Positions 46,515 to 55,765 of a DNA stretch of 64,000 nucleotides are shown here, piece after piece. Numbering within the stretch: the first letter of the stretch is position 1; every line of letters begins with the position of its first letter. Source of the DNA: Rheinheimera sp. UJ63 (lineage in GTDB: Bacteria; Pseudomonadota; Gammaproteobacteria; Enterobacterales; Alteromonadaceae); contig NZ_JAKGTQ010000004.1 of the NCBI RefSeq assembly GCF_021568285.1, positions 62,001 to 126,000 of the forward strand. Direction: 5' to 3'. The notes below the pieces were generated by a model. It had not been told where the DNA came from and made no database searches. It saw nothing but the letters and a program-made list of their open reading frames with translations. Made by a program: the position numbers and the translations under genes.

Positions 46515-47497
46515 GTTTACAACCTATCAAATTGCACCAAGGCTTGTCTTTAGTGGAACTGATGATTGCTATGACGTTGGGCTTGTTGGTTACCGGCGGT
46601 GTGCTGGGGATCTTTATGGCGAATCAACAAACATATCAAGTTAATCAAACTATTTCGGCTATTCAAGAAAACTCTAGAGCAGTGTTCCAGTTGATGGCAC
46701 GAGATATTCGCAGTGCCGGTTTTAGTGGTTGCACTAACAGTACGGTGATGGCAAATACGCTAAATAGTAACCCTAATACAGATTGGTGGGCCAGTTGGAA
46801 TAACGGTATTCGGGGTTTTGATGACGGTCAACCCACTAGTTTTAATCCGGCTCGTGTGCCAGGCACGGATTCAATACAAGTGATGTATGGCGGCGGCAGA
46901 AGTATCAATGTGGAAGCGCATACGGCAAATTCTGCCAATTTTAAAGTGAATAAAGATAATCACGGTATTAAAGAGGGTGACATCATCGTGGCTTGTGATT
47001 CTGCGCATACAGCCATTTTTCAAGTTACCAATGCCAATCAAAACAATGGCACTATAGTTCACAACACCGGTAAAGGCACGCCGGGCAACTGTACAAAATT
47101 ATTGGGCTTTCCGGTTTTGTGTGACGGTACTGGTTTAAAAGGCACCCCTTATGAATTTACTTCTAATGCCATGATGATGTCATTGCAATCACAAGCTTGG
47201 TATGTCGGTGTAAATCCACGTAATACAAATTCTTTATATCGTGTAGACATTCAAGATGGTAATCCAATTTACGAAGAAATTATCGATGGTGTTGAGGAAT
47301 TAAATTTCCGTTATTTACGCTCAGGCAATACGGCTTATCAAACTGCAAATGATATCAATAACATCGGTGTAGATGAATGGGCTAATGTGATTGCAGTAGA
47401 AATTGAATTAATTCTGTTAGATGACCCTAAAATTAAGTTGCTCAAAGATATGCGACGAATGCGTCAGGTTGTCGCTATTCGGAATAGGGTGGAGTAG
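46511..47497 (+). CDS. pilW: Minor pilin PilW
   Basis: Tip minor pilin, 328 residues, the usual PilW length. Prepilin site HQG^LSLVELMIAMTLGLLVTGG, followed by NQQTYQVNQTISAIQENSRAVFQLMARDIRSAGFSGC, the PilW signature. Coupled to pilV by ATGA and followed by pilX after 5 bp. Confidence 0.9.
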   Translation: MSLQPIKLHQGLSLVELMIAMTLGLLVTGGVLGIFMANQQTYQVNQTISAIQENSRAVFQLMARDIRSAGFSGCTNSTVMANTLNSNPNTDWWASWNNGIRGFDDGQPTSFNPARVPGTDSIQVMYGGGRSINVEAHTANSANFKVNKDNHGIKEGDIIVACDSAHTAIFQVTNANQNNGTIVHNTGKGTPGNCTKLLGFPVLCDGTGLKGTPYEFTSNAMMMSLQSQAWYVGVNPRNTNSLYRVDIQDGNPIYEEIIDGVEELNFRYLRSGNTAYQTANDINNIGVDEWANVIAVEIELILLDDPKIKLLKDMRRMRQVVAIRNRVE

Positions 47498-47502
47498 CCG
47501 TT

Positions 47503-48006
47503 ATGCAAAAATCTTTTCGAACACAACAAGGTGTTGCTTTAATTGTGGGTTTGCTTTTGTTGTTAGCCATTACCTTATTGGCGATATCGAGTATGCGTGG
47601 TACTGCTTTACAAGAAAAAATGGCCGCCAATTTGTATGACCGTGAACTGGTGTTTCAACTTGCTGAAGCAGGGATTAGAGATGCAGAAGCGATTTTGGAG
47701 GGCGCGGCAAGTGTCAATGCTTTGTTGGCGCTACCGGGCTTTTATCCTGTGCCCGTTGCAAGCAACACTGAGCGTTGGTTAGATCCTCAAACAATATGGG
47801 CAACTTCATCAATGAATTTACAGCAAATGGGAGGAGGTAGTCCGCAATATATCGTTGAATATATGGGCTTTAGCCCTTCGCCTCCAGGCTGTGACCGTGC
47901 GACAACGATCCCACAAAACTGTTTAGCTGAAACTTTTCGCGTAACATCTCGAGTTAATCTTACAGACCGAGCCAATGTTACGATTCAAACCCTTTACCGG
48001 CGTTGA
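47503..48006 (+). CDS. pilX: Minor pilin PilX
   Basis: Tip minor pilin, 167 residues. The N-terminal helix is QGVALIVGLLLLLAITLLAISSMRG, and RGTALQEKMAANLYDRELVFQLAEAGIRDAE is the PilX family segment. The canonical Glu+5 is absent, as in PilX/GspK-type tip pilins. Followed 8 bp later by pilY1. Confidence 0.88.
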   Translation: MQKSFRTQQGVALIVGLLLLLAITLLAISSMRGTALQEKMAANLYDRELVFQLAEAGIRDAEAILEGAASVNALLALPGFYPVPVASNTERWLDPQTIWATSSMNLQQMGGGSPQYIVEYMGFSPSPPGCDRATTIPQNCLAETFRVTSRVNLTDRANVTIQTLYRR

Positions 48007-48013
48007 GGTTGGT

Positions 48014-51000
48014 ATGAACAAAATGATGATGAAAAAAACGAAATTAAAGTTGTTTTTACTGGCGTTAACTTTTGGTATTGCTTCTGCTGAAGCGGCGGTG
48101 AACTTAGGTAATGTGCCGCTGCAAACCGGCAGTTCAGTTGAACCCAATATTTTATTTGTCTTAGATGATTCTGGCTCTATGCGCTGGGGTTTTATGCCAG
48201 ATGAATTAGCCATTAGATTAACATCCGATGGACGTAATTTAGGGAGTTGTAGTTCTACAGTTTCTTTCGCGGGTTACTCCAACCTTTGTGCGTTGAGTAG
48301 TTCTAGTCTTACAGTTGATCGGGCTTATTTGGCTTCTAGCCATTTAAATAAAGCCTATTTTGATCCAACTAAAACATACAGCCCACCGTTCAAAGCCGAT
48401 GGAAGCCGTTTTCCGCAAAGCGACTTTAATGCAGCATATGTAGATGGTTATGCTCAAAGTGGGACAAAAGTTGATTTAGATAAAGATTACAGAGCTTTAA
48501 TGGATGATTTTTACTATTACGGGCAGAACGGCGGTTCAAATCGATTTGGTTTTACCATTAGCCCGTCAGCAGATAAGGGCAAAGCATTCTATTATGATTT
48601 CAATCCCACTTTATGTTTGAATCAATACAGTAATCTTTGCTACAAATATGAAACGGTATCGAGCAGTCAGAAAAACAACTTCGCTAACTGGTTTTCTTAT
48701 TATCGCACTCGTATTATGGGGGCGAAAGCTGGTATCGGTGTTGCCTTTATGGAACAAAAAGATGGTATTAGAGTGGGCTACGGTACACTTAATAGTAGTG
48801 GTACGGTTATTAGCGGCGTACAAAAATTCGGTACTACGCGTAAACAAGCGTTCATGACTTGGCTTAATACCGCGAGTGCGAATGGAGGAACGCCTCTTCG
48901 TAAAGCATTAGTTGATGCTGGAGAGTACTATAAAACCAGTTCGCCATGGCGTGAGGATCCAACTAATCAACAGTCTGCCATTGTTTCTTGTCGTCAAAGT
49001 TTTACCATTTTAATGACCGATGGCTATTGGAGTACAGAGACAATCAGTGTTGGCAATAATGACAATACCGCAGGGGCAACGATTAATGGCAAAAACAATA
49101 CTACTTATCGTTATCAACCTGGCCCCCCTTTCTCAGATTCTGTGAGCAATACTTTAGCCGATGTGGCAATGAACTATTGGAAAAACGATTTACGTCCAGA
49201 GCAAGAAAACAATGTACCGACTTCAACGATAAATCCGGCGTTTTGGCAGCATATGGTCACATTTGGTGTCGGTTTAGGGGTCAGTGGTTCTATCAACCCT
49301 GTTTCAGCTTTTGAGGCAATAGCTGCAAAATCTGCTATCAACTGGCCTAACCCATTTAATGATCCCTCATCGGCAAAAATTGATGACTTATTACATGCTT
49401 CAGTTAACGGTCGTGGTGGCTTCTTTAGTGCGGCAGATCCGTTAACCTTTGCCACTGAATTAAGCAAAACATTAACGCAAATTGTGGCGCGAGTAGGTTC
49501 GGCATCCAATTTAGCCGGGGCCACCAGCACTAGAGAAAGTGCCAAGCAGGTGTTTCAAGGGCGTTTCTTTTCTGGCGATTGGACCGGCGATTTATGGGCC
49601 TACAGTTTAGATAACAACACAACGCCGACATGGAAAGCCAGTCAACAATTGGATAGTCAGGATTGGACCACTCGAAAAATTTTCTACTCAGATGATGTTG
49701 GCAAAGATAAAGGCAAAGCTTTTGAGGGGAATAAGGTTGGGTCTTTAACTTTAGATCAAGTTAACTATCTTCGCGGTGATCGTAGTAAAGAGCTAAACAA
49801 AACGGGTGGCATCTTTCGCGTTAGAAACTCTATATTAGGAGATATCGCTTACTCGACACCCTTTTATGTGGGTGAACCTGATAATCGTTTTTACGAACGT
49901 TATAGTGGCTGGGACAAAGACGAGCTACAAGATTACGCACCATTTTTAACGGCCTATAAAAATCGGACTAAAGCAGTCTATGTTGGTTCTAATGATGGCA
50001 TGTTACATGGCTTTAATGCGCTGAATGGTCAAGAGTTGTTTGCCTATGTACCTTTTGAAATGTTACCAAAGTTACCTGCGTTGACTAGTAAAGACTATCA
50101 GCATCAGTTTTATGTTGATGGTTCACCTACGGTTGCTGATGCTTATGTTAATGGTAAATGGCGCAGTATATTAGTGGGCACCAATGGTCGTGGCGGTAAA
50201 AATGTGTTCGCTTTGGATGTTACACAGCCAGCCTCATTCACCAAAGACAGCGTGTTATGGGAGAGAAGTATTCCTGAGTTAGGTAATTATACTGGTGAAG
50301 TGGTGATTGCTAAACTGGGTTCACCAGCCAAAGATGCTAAATGGTATGCTATTTTAGGTAACGGCGTTAATAGCCAAAATCATACGGCATCTTTGATTTT
50401 GCTGCCTTTGAATGGCGATTCACCTACAGTATTAACCGTTGATACCGGTACAGCGGCCAGTCCAAATGGCTTGTTTCAACCTGTTGGGTTTGATGCAGAC
50501 AATACCGGTGCTATTACTAAAGTGTTTGCTGGTGATTTAAAAGGAAATGTTTGGCAGTTTGATTTCTCTGGGAAAAATGCCAGTGACGGTAAAGTTGCAT
50601 ACAGTGGTTCGCCGTTATTTACGGCTAAAGACGCTTCTGGCAACAGACAATCAGTAACCGGTGGATTGAGTATTGGCTTTGACAGTACGACAGGTAACTC
50701 TTGGTTATTTTTTGGTACAGGTAAATATTTAGAGCAAAGTGATCAATCTTCTACCAGTGTGCAGTCATGGTATGGATTAATCCTACCTTTTGAAACGGAC
50801 GGTAGTAGCAGCAATGGTAATAGTAATAAGAATAAAAACACGGTAATTGAAACGTCGGTAATTAGTGGACGTAGTGACCTTGCACAGCGCACCATCACTA
50901 ATGTTGGTAATGCTAGATCAGTGAATGAGGTTGGCTCATTGGATGGCAAACGTGGTTGGTATATGGATTTACCCGATAGTGGTGAGCGTGTAGTGTCGAC

Positions 51001-51352
51001 TCCTCAGCTAATCGGTAATTCATTAATAGTTAATACAATAGTACCAACATCTGATATCTGTTCACCGGAAGGCTTCGGGTATGTAATGGCGATAGACCCC
51101 TACCAAGGCAAGCGTTTAAAGCGTAACTTCTTTGACGTTAATGGCGATAAAATTATAGATGACGATGATAAGATCACGGTCGACAGTGTTAAAGTACCAG
51201 CCAGCGGTTTGCGTTTTAGTAGTGCGCCTGGTGAACCAATATTTTATAAAGACATCATGAAAGTGGGTTTAGAAAACGCAGAAGTTATCGATGTATTGGT
51301 CGATACTGACGAACGGCTAGGCCGAGTTTCATGGCGCGAGGTGTTAAATTGA
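48014..51352 (+). CDS. pilY1: Pilus tip adhesin PilY1
   Basis: Large tip protein that primes pilus assembly with the minor pilins and acts in adhesion and mechanosensing. The product is 1112 residues. A signal peptide is at residues 1-28. An N-terminal von Willebrand A-like region carries the MIDAS motif LFVLDDSGSM. A C-terminal PilY1 beta-propeller follows, with NYLRGDRSKE (RGD) and the calcium loop DADNTGAITKVFAGDLKGNVWQFD; a second loop is DVNGDKIIDDDDK. GAGG lies upstream of the ATG at 48014. pilY2 is absent between pilY1 and pilE. Confidence 0.93.
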   Translation: MNKMMMKKTKLKLFLLALTFGIASAEAAVNLGNVPLQTGSSVEPNILFVLDDSGSMRWGFMPDELAIRLTSDGRNLGSCSSTVSFAGYSNLCALSSSSLTVDRAYLASSHLNKAYFDPTKTYSPPFKADGSRFPQSDFNAAYVDGYAQSGTKVDLDKDYRALMDDFYYYGQNGGSNRFGFTISPSADKGKAFYYDFNPTLCLNQYSNLCYKYETVSSSQKNNFANWFSYYRTRIMGAKAGIGVAFMEQKDGIRVGYGTLNSSGTVISGVQKFGTTRKQAFMTWLNTASANGGTPLRKALVDAGEYYKTSSPWREDPTNQQSAIVSCRQSFTILMTDGYWSTETISVGNNDNTAGATINGKNNTTYRYQPGPPFSDSVSNTLADVAMNYWKNDLRPEQENNVPTSTINPAFWQHMVTFGVGLGVSGSINPVSAFEAIAAKSAINWPNPFNDPSSAKIDDLLHASVNGRGGFFSAADPLTFATELSKTLTQIVARVGSASNLAGATSTRESAKQVFQGRFFSGDWTGDLWAYSLDNNTTPTWKASQQLDSQDWTTRKIFYSDDVGKDKGKAFEGNKVGSLTLDQVNYLRGDRSKELNKTGGIFRVRNSILGDIAYSTPFYVGEPDNRFYERYSGWDKDELQDYAPFLTAYKNRTKAVYVGSNDGMLHGFNALNGQELFAYVPFEMLPKLPALTSKDYQHQFYVDGSPTVADAYVNGKWRSILVGTNGRGGKNVFALDVTQPASFTKDSVLWERSIPELGNYTGEVVIAKLGSPAKDAKWYAILGNGVNSQNHTASLILLPLNGDSPTVLTVDTGTAASPNGLFQPVGFDADNTGAITKVFAGDLKGNVWQFDFSGKNASDGKVAYSGSPLFTAKDASGNRQSVTGGLSIGFDSTTGNSWLFFGTGKYLEQSDQSSTSVQSWYGLILPFETDGSSSNGNSNKNKNTVIETSVISGRSDLAQRTITNVGNARSVNEVGSLDGKRGWYMDLPDSGERVVSTPQLIGNSLIVNTIVPTSDICSPEGFGYVMAIDPYQGKRLKRNFFDVNGDKIIDDDDKITVDSVKVPASGLRFSSAPGEPIFYKDIMKVGLENAEVIDVLVDTDERLGRVSWREVLN

Positions 51353-51771
51353 GAAAAGTGACAACGATAAAGCAAGGCTTTAGCCTAATTGAGTTGATGG
51401 TGGTGGTGGCAATTGTTGGAATTATTTCCGCTATTGCTTACCCGTCTTATCAGCAGTATGTGTTAAAAGCCAACCGTTCAGCGGCGACAGCCTGTTTATT
51501 GGAGTATTCGCAACATATGGAGCGCACCTTTACGCAGAATATGGCCTATAACCCAACAGGCTTTGCTTTTCCGTCCTTGCAGTGTGCAACCGATTTGTCT
51601 GCACGATATAGTTTTGGCTTCTCTGGTGCGACTACAGCTCGAACCTATACGTTAGCTGCAACACCAACCAGTTTACAAAATGATGGTTGTCAGGCCTTAA
51701 CGTACAATCATGCGGGTCAAAAGGGCGCAAAGGGCGGCGTGACAGCTGCTGCAGTTAAAGCTTGCTGGTAG
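51349..51771 (+). CDS. pilE: Type IV minor pilin PilE
   Basis: Minor pilin with the prepilin site IKQG^FSLIELMVVVAIVGIISAIAYPSYQQYV (Glu+5), 140 residues. Two cysteine pairs and a typical late hairpin (NDGCQALTYNHAGQ). The start is taken as TTG at 51349, seven bases after GAGG, giving a 10-residue leader; an ATG at 51331 inside pilY1 would give a 16-residue leader. Either way it overlaps pilY1. Last gene of the first minor-pilin operon. Confidence 0.85.
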   Translation: MRKVTTIKQGFSLIELMVVVAIVGIISAIAYPSYQQYVLKANRSAATACLLEYSQHMERTFTQNMAYNPTGFAFPSLQCATDLSARYSFGFSGATTARTYTLAATPTSLQNDGCQALTYNHAGQKGAKGGVTAAAVKACW

Positions 51772-51851
51772 CAATATTTTTACAATATTAACTTGATCTA
51801 TTAACCGCTGCTGCTATGTTTATTTTCCGAGGATAAAAAACCGAGGTCAAT

Positions 51852-52334
51852 ATGAAGCAGCAGCGTGGTGCAACATTGATCGAAGTATTGATCACCTTAC
51901 TGATTATCAAAATTGGTTTACTGGGCGTGCTAGCTGGGCAACTACTGGCACTGAAGTGGGTTACTGATGCCACTCAGCGCACTACAGCTATTGCGCTCTC
52001 TCAAGAAATTGTGCAGCAACTGCATAGTTTTAATTCTCCTCACAAATCCAGCGATTTTCAGCTTACTGAACAGCCTGCATCTGAGTGCAGTGCTAATCTT
52101 CCTTGTCAATATACCGAGGCGCGCCAGTATCTTTTGTCACGCTGGCAAGCGAAATGGCAGGGCTCTGCCCATAGTTATGGTTTATTACTCGATCCACAGT
52201 TTTGTCTGCAGCAGCATAATGGCCAGCTGCAATTAGCGGTAAGTTGGCAGCAAAATGCAGCATTTGCAAAGGGCGTAGCGCCTACCTGTAGGGTAGGAAA
52301 TGGCCGCTCTGGTTTATCTTTAGCCCAAGAGTAA
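51852..52334 (+). CDS. Second PilV-like minor pilin
   Basis: A 160-residue prepilin with site QQRG^ATLIEVLITLLIIKIGLLGVLAG (Glu+5) and the downstream RTTAIALSQEIVQQL of PilV. It heads a second minor-pilin unit in the order pilV-pilW-pilX-pilY1-like-pilE. It is clearly diverged from the PilV at 46086. GAGG lies before the ATG. A 6-bp gap leads to the PilW-like gene. Confidence 0.83.
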   Translation: MKQQRGATLIEVLITLLIIKIGLLGVLAGQLLALKWVTDATQRTTAIALSQEIVQQLHSFNSPHKSSDFQLTEQPASECSANLPCQYTEARQYLLSRWQAKWQGSAHSYGLLLDPQFCLQQHNGQLQLAVSWQQNAAFAKGVAPTCRVGNGRSGLSLAQE

Positions 52335-52340
52335 CGCCTG

Positions 52341-53300
52341 ATGATCCGGCGGGAACCAGGTTTCTCTTTAGTGGAATTATTGATTGCAGCCGCGTTAGCC
52401 TTGATGTTGTTATTGTTGATGCTAACCACTTTTACTGCGCTAAATCAAAGTTCGACGCAAACACGGCAATTAGCCCAATTGCAGCAAAATGGGCAGCTGG
52501 TGTTAAATTTACTGCACAATGAATTAAAGAATACTGGGTTTTGGGGTGGGTTAGCGCAACAACAATTAGCCGAAGCCGCAACCTTACCTTTACCGGTCGG
52601 CGACTGTGCTGCGGAAGGGTTAGATAGCGGCAGTTTTCCGGTCAGTGGACAGTCTTTTCTCACCTTATATGCGGCCAGAGCAACCGGCGGTCGGCAATTA
52701 GGTTGCTTAAATAACCTGATTAGAGATACGGAGTTTTTACAGTTAAAACGTAGTATTGGCTTAATTGTGGCACCTGATGAAATGCGCGCGAATCGATTTT
52801 ATTGGCAAGCTGATTGGCAGCAAGGTCGATTTGTTGCGGTTGATGCCGCACAACTGAATGCCGGGATGCTGTTTCCTTATCAGCACTTGGTATTGTATCT
52901 GCAGCAGCAAAACCAAAATGGTCAAACTATTCCGGTGTTAATGCGTAAAAGATTAATTCGCAATGCAGCGGGGGCGGCCAGTATCAGTACGGATTCCATT
53001 ATTGATGGTGTTGAACGGCTGCACTTTGAATTTTTGATTGATAGTGATTTGGATGGGCGGCCTAACTTCAGTTTGGCGAGCCACCAAATGACAGTAGAGC
53101 ATTGGTTGCAACAACAAAGCCGGATTGTGGGTCTGCAATATCATGTGTTGTTAAGGTCTCTCGAACCAGACCATCGTTATAACAATACACAGCAATATCA
53201 ACTTGGTAGCATTCAGTTTGAGGCGCCAGGTGATGCCTATCGTCGCTTGCAGTTAAGTGGCGCTGTCTATTTTGAAAACGCTGTTCTAGCAGAGCAGTAA
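52341..53300 (+). CDS. Second PilW-like minor pilin
   Basis: A 319-residue prepilin with site EPG^FSLVELLIAAALALMLLLLML (Glu+5) and QLAQLQQNGQLVLNLLHNELKNTGFWGG, the PilW signature. It keeps the PilW C-terminal segment (DGVERLHFEFLIDSD, parallel to DGVEELNFRYLRSG in the first copy). Diverged paralogue of the gene at 46511. Confidence 0.85.
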   Translation: MIRREPGFSLVELLIAAALALMLLLLMLTTFTALNQSSTQTRQLAQLQQNGQLVLNLLHNELKNTGFWGGLAQQQLAEAATLPLPVGDCAAEGLDSGSFPVSGQSFLTLYAARATGGRQLGCLNNLIRDTEFLQLKRSIGLIVAPDEMRANRFYWQADWQQGRFVAVDAAQLNAGMLFPYQHLVLYLQQQNQNGQTIPVLMRKRLIRNAAGAASISTDSIIDGVERLHFEFLIDSDLDGRPNFSLASHQMTVEHWLQQQSRIVGLQYHVLLRSLEPDHRYNNTQQYQLGSIQFEAPGDAYRRLQLSGAVYFENAVLAEQ

Positions 53301-53342
53301 AACGGTTAGTTACATTATTGTTATTGATACATCGGAGGCACT

Positions 53343-53720
53343 ATGAGAAATCGCGGCATGGTTTTACTCACTGCACTGTTGTTCTTAACGGTTATGTTAT
53401 TAGTAGTAGGCAGTAATTTATTTATCAGCAAGTTAAGTGCTCAGTCTGCACAGGCGGCTCAGCAACAATTGCAGTTAGAGTTTCGTACTTTAGAACAACA
53501 TTTGATGATGTTAAATAATGTTGATCCTGAAGAGTTACCTCGTAATAGCTGGGATATGCCTGCTTGTCCTGCCATTTACGCAGCGTGGAGTGATCCTGAA
53601 TTGCAGTGTGAGCTGCTATTTGTCGAAACGGCTTTACGCAGTGATGAGCGGCCAGTGTTCGCCCGTTATAATAGCATTTTGCTGCGTAAACGCTTTCGGT
53701 TTGCGGAGGATCAGCCATGA
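53343..53720 (+). CDS. Second PilX-like minor pilin (short)
   Basis: A 125-residue protein with one N-terminal helix (RGMVLLTALLFLTVMLLVVGS), the PilX-type start. The QEKMAAN segment of PilX is replaced and the globular part is shorter than in the copy at 47503 (125 versus 167 residues). Its position between PilW and the PilY1-like gene supports the PilX call. ATGA overlap with the next gene. Confidence 0.72.
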   Translation: MRNRGMVLLTALLFLTVMLLVVGSNLFISKLSAQSAQAAQQQLQLEFRTLEQHLMMLNNVDPEELPRNSWDMPACPAIYAAWSDPELQCELLFVETALRSDERPVFARYNSILLRKRFRFAEDQP

Positions 53721-54766
53721 TGCGCTTTCTTCTGTTGTTAGCCATTTTAGCGTTACCAGTACATGCGCTTTGCCCACCTTTAACACCTGCGGCCACGCAA
53801 GTGAAGCTGCAGCATAATCTCAATGGGCAACTGTGGTTGCAAAGTAGTGAATCAGCTCAGCAGTTGCTATTAACTGAAGATAAACTGGGCAAGGTGGTCG
53901 CTCAACTTGAACTTACCACCACGGGTATTCATTCGCGTATTCAAGCTCAACCTTTAGTTGAAGATCGTAACCTTGATGGTATCGTCGATCATATTTGGTT
54001 ACTCAGTCGTGAAGGTTTACTTTGGCGTTTGCCCTATGCCGATGGTCAGTTTGGTGTTGCCCGAGAAATGGCAGATTTAACCGCAAGTGGCCTACGCTTT
54101 ATTGCAACCGCCGGCCTGCTTCGAACAAAGTTACCAACGACCATAGCGCCACCCAGTTGGGGTATTGCCGATCAGTATTTAGTGTTGGTTATTGGCCGTC
54201 ACCCGCAAACCGGGCACGATAGCATTATGCTGTTACGATTTAGTTTAAATCGGCTGCAGCAAAGCGTGATTCATTATCAACACCTCGCCGACCGAACCTT
54301 ATTAGATCCAGCAGAACAAGCGCAAACACTCAGTGCACAAGATTGGCGGGCATTACTGTCTAATGCCGGTTGGAAGATACATTTACCAGGCAAAATTAGC
54401 AGCAAGCCGCTAGTTGCTGCCGGAGTATTGTATGCCCCTGTCGCCAAAACAGACACTGCTACAGAGTGTGAAACAGAGCAAACTGACCAGTTATTATATG
54501 CGCTGCAAGTGCATACTGGCGGTCGAATTTATGCAGAGCGAATGATGACGGTGCCTTTTCTCGCGGATGCGCAGCTGCGTTTGCGTCAAAATGCCGATAA
54601 AAGCATTAAATTAGAGTTAGGTTCAGACTTTCAAAGCCGCTTGCTGTTAACGAATTTACGTAAAGTTAGTGCAGAGTGTTATCACTGCAGTGAGCCGTTA
54701 AGTTTGGATAAGTTTCCTATTTGGCAACGTTTAGCCACCTATCGAAGTGAACAAGGGGCTCACTAA
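53717..54766 (+). CDS. Miniature PilY1-like protein lacking the vWA domain
   Basis: A 349-residue exported protein (signal peptide MRFLLLLAILALPVHA). It occupies the pilY1 position of the second minor-pilin operon but lacks the von Willebrand A/MIDAS half. It retains a propeller-like segment VEDRNLDGIVDHIWLLSREGLLWRL (residues 81-105), which parallels DNTGAITKVFAGDLKGNVWQFD of the full PilY1; D83-x-N-x-D-G-x-x-D91 is EF-hand-like. A CYHC pair lies at residues 321-324. Translationally coupled on both sides (ATGA with the PilX-like gene, TAATG with pilE2). The PilY1 relation is inferred from motif and position. Confidence 0.68.
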   Translation: MMRFLLLLAILALPVHALCPPLTPAATQVKLQHNLNGQLWLQSSESAQQLLLTEDKLGKVVAQLELTTTGIHSRIQAQPLVEDRNLDGIVDHIWLLSREGLLWRLPYADGQFGVAREMADLTASGLRFIATAGLLRTKLPTTIAPPSWGIADQYLVLVIGRHPQTGHDSIMLLRFSLNRLQQSVIHYQHLADRTLLDPAEQAQTLSAQDWRALLSNAGWKIHLPGKISSKPLVAAGVLYAPVAKTDTATECETEQTDQLLYALQVHTGGRIYAERMMTVPFLADAQLRLRQNADKSIKLELGSDFQSRLLLTNLRKVSAECYHCSEPLSLDKFPIWQRLATYRSEQGAH

Positions 54767-55167
54767 TGCAAGCGCGTGGTGTCACGCTGATTGAAATGCT
54801 GATTGTAGTGCTACTGATCGGCATATTAGGTGCTATCGCTTATCCCGCGTATCAGCAGTATGTGCTGCGCAGTTATCGCGCTGAAGCGGTGAAAACCTTG
54901 CTCATACTCGCGAATAGGCAAGAGCAAAGGTTAGCAGATTATGGTGCTTATACCGCTGATTTGGCGCAGTTAGGTTTTGCGCAAAGCTTATCTGAGTCAG
55001 GGCGTTATCGTATTACTGTTGAGCTCACTGCAGGGCAATTTGGCTATCAGTTGCGCGTAACGGCAGAAGGGCCGCAAACCCAAGATCGTGACTGTTTACG
55101 TTTTAGTCTTAATCATCTGGGGCAGCGCAATCATACTTTAACCGAGCCGCTGTCGTGTTGGAACTAA
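54766..55167 (+). CDS. Second PilE-like minor pilin
   Basis: A 133-residue prepilin with site QARG^VTLIEMLIVVLLIGILGAIAYPAYQQYVLRS (Glu+5), close to PilE. It ends with a C-x-n-C loop (DRDCLRF … LSCWN). Its start shares one base with the stop of the mini-PilY1. Last gene of the second minor-pilin unit; convergent with a FimT gene. Confidence 0.86.
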   Translation: MQARGVTLIEMLIVVLLIGILGAIAYPAYQQYVLRSYRAEAVKTLLILANRQEQRLADYGAYTADLAQLGFAQSLSESGRYRITVELTAGQFGYQLRVTAEGPQTQDRDCLRFSLNHLGQRNHTLTEPLSCWN

Positions 55168-55185
55168 CGGCCGTTTAGCGACCTG

Positions 55186-55683
55186 TTAAATCGGACAAGC
55201 CTGCTCATATCGTGTTAAACGATTGCGGCCAGCTTGGTTTAACACTAAGCGATAATGCCATTGATAGCGACTGGGAGGGCAGTAGTAAAAGGTGCCATTT
55301 TCAAGAGCATCTAAGCTACCGTCGCGCCGAAATTGTAATTGTTGTCGATGGTAGCTTAGCCGATGGTCGTTTTTTAGCGCGGGCAGTTCGCGTAACAGCA
55401 CGGTTTCATTATTGATGGGATCAAGTAACAGCAATTGAATGGGATCGTGCTGCCAGTGTCCTTGACAGTGCTGACCTTGGATTGGACAGATCTTGACCGG
55501 TTGTTGGCTACTGCTCGCTTGGATCCTGGCGAAGTGTAAATGCCGACTGAACTGTTGCATATAGCTGCTGGCGTATTGCCGATGCATCAGTTCAGACATG
55601 GCCGGAGCGGCAATGGATAACAGGATAACCAGTACAAGTAGGGCAACTAGTAATTCGATTAGGCTTAAACCGCGTGAGATCAT
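55186..55683 (-). CDS. GspH/FimT-family pseudopilin (second FimT)
   Basis: A 165-residue prepilin with site ISRG^LSLIELLVALLVLVILLSIAAPAMSEL (Glu+5) and the GspH domain (HFARIQASSSQQPVKICPIQG; RRDGSLDALENGTFYYCPP). It supplies the FimT/FimU component missing from the adjacent second set, but is on the opposite strand and convergent with pilE2, so it needs its own promoter. Start at 55683 (MISRGLSL). Confidence 0.84.
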   Translation of the reverse strand: MISRGLSLIELLVALLVLVILLSIAAPAMSELMHRQYASSYMQQFSRHLHFARIQASSSQQPVKICPIQGQHCQGHWQHDPIQLLLLDPINNETVLLRELPALKNDHRLSYHRQQLQFRRDGSLDALENGTFYYCPPSRYQWHYRLVLNQAGRNRLTRYEQACPI

Positions 55684-55765
55684 GGCGACACTCCTGCTGT
55701 ATAAAACAATCAAGAGTGTAGCCAAGAATTCTATAAAGTTAAATTTAAATTAAAAAAATGTTTAT

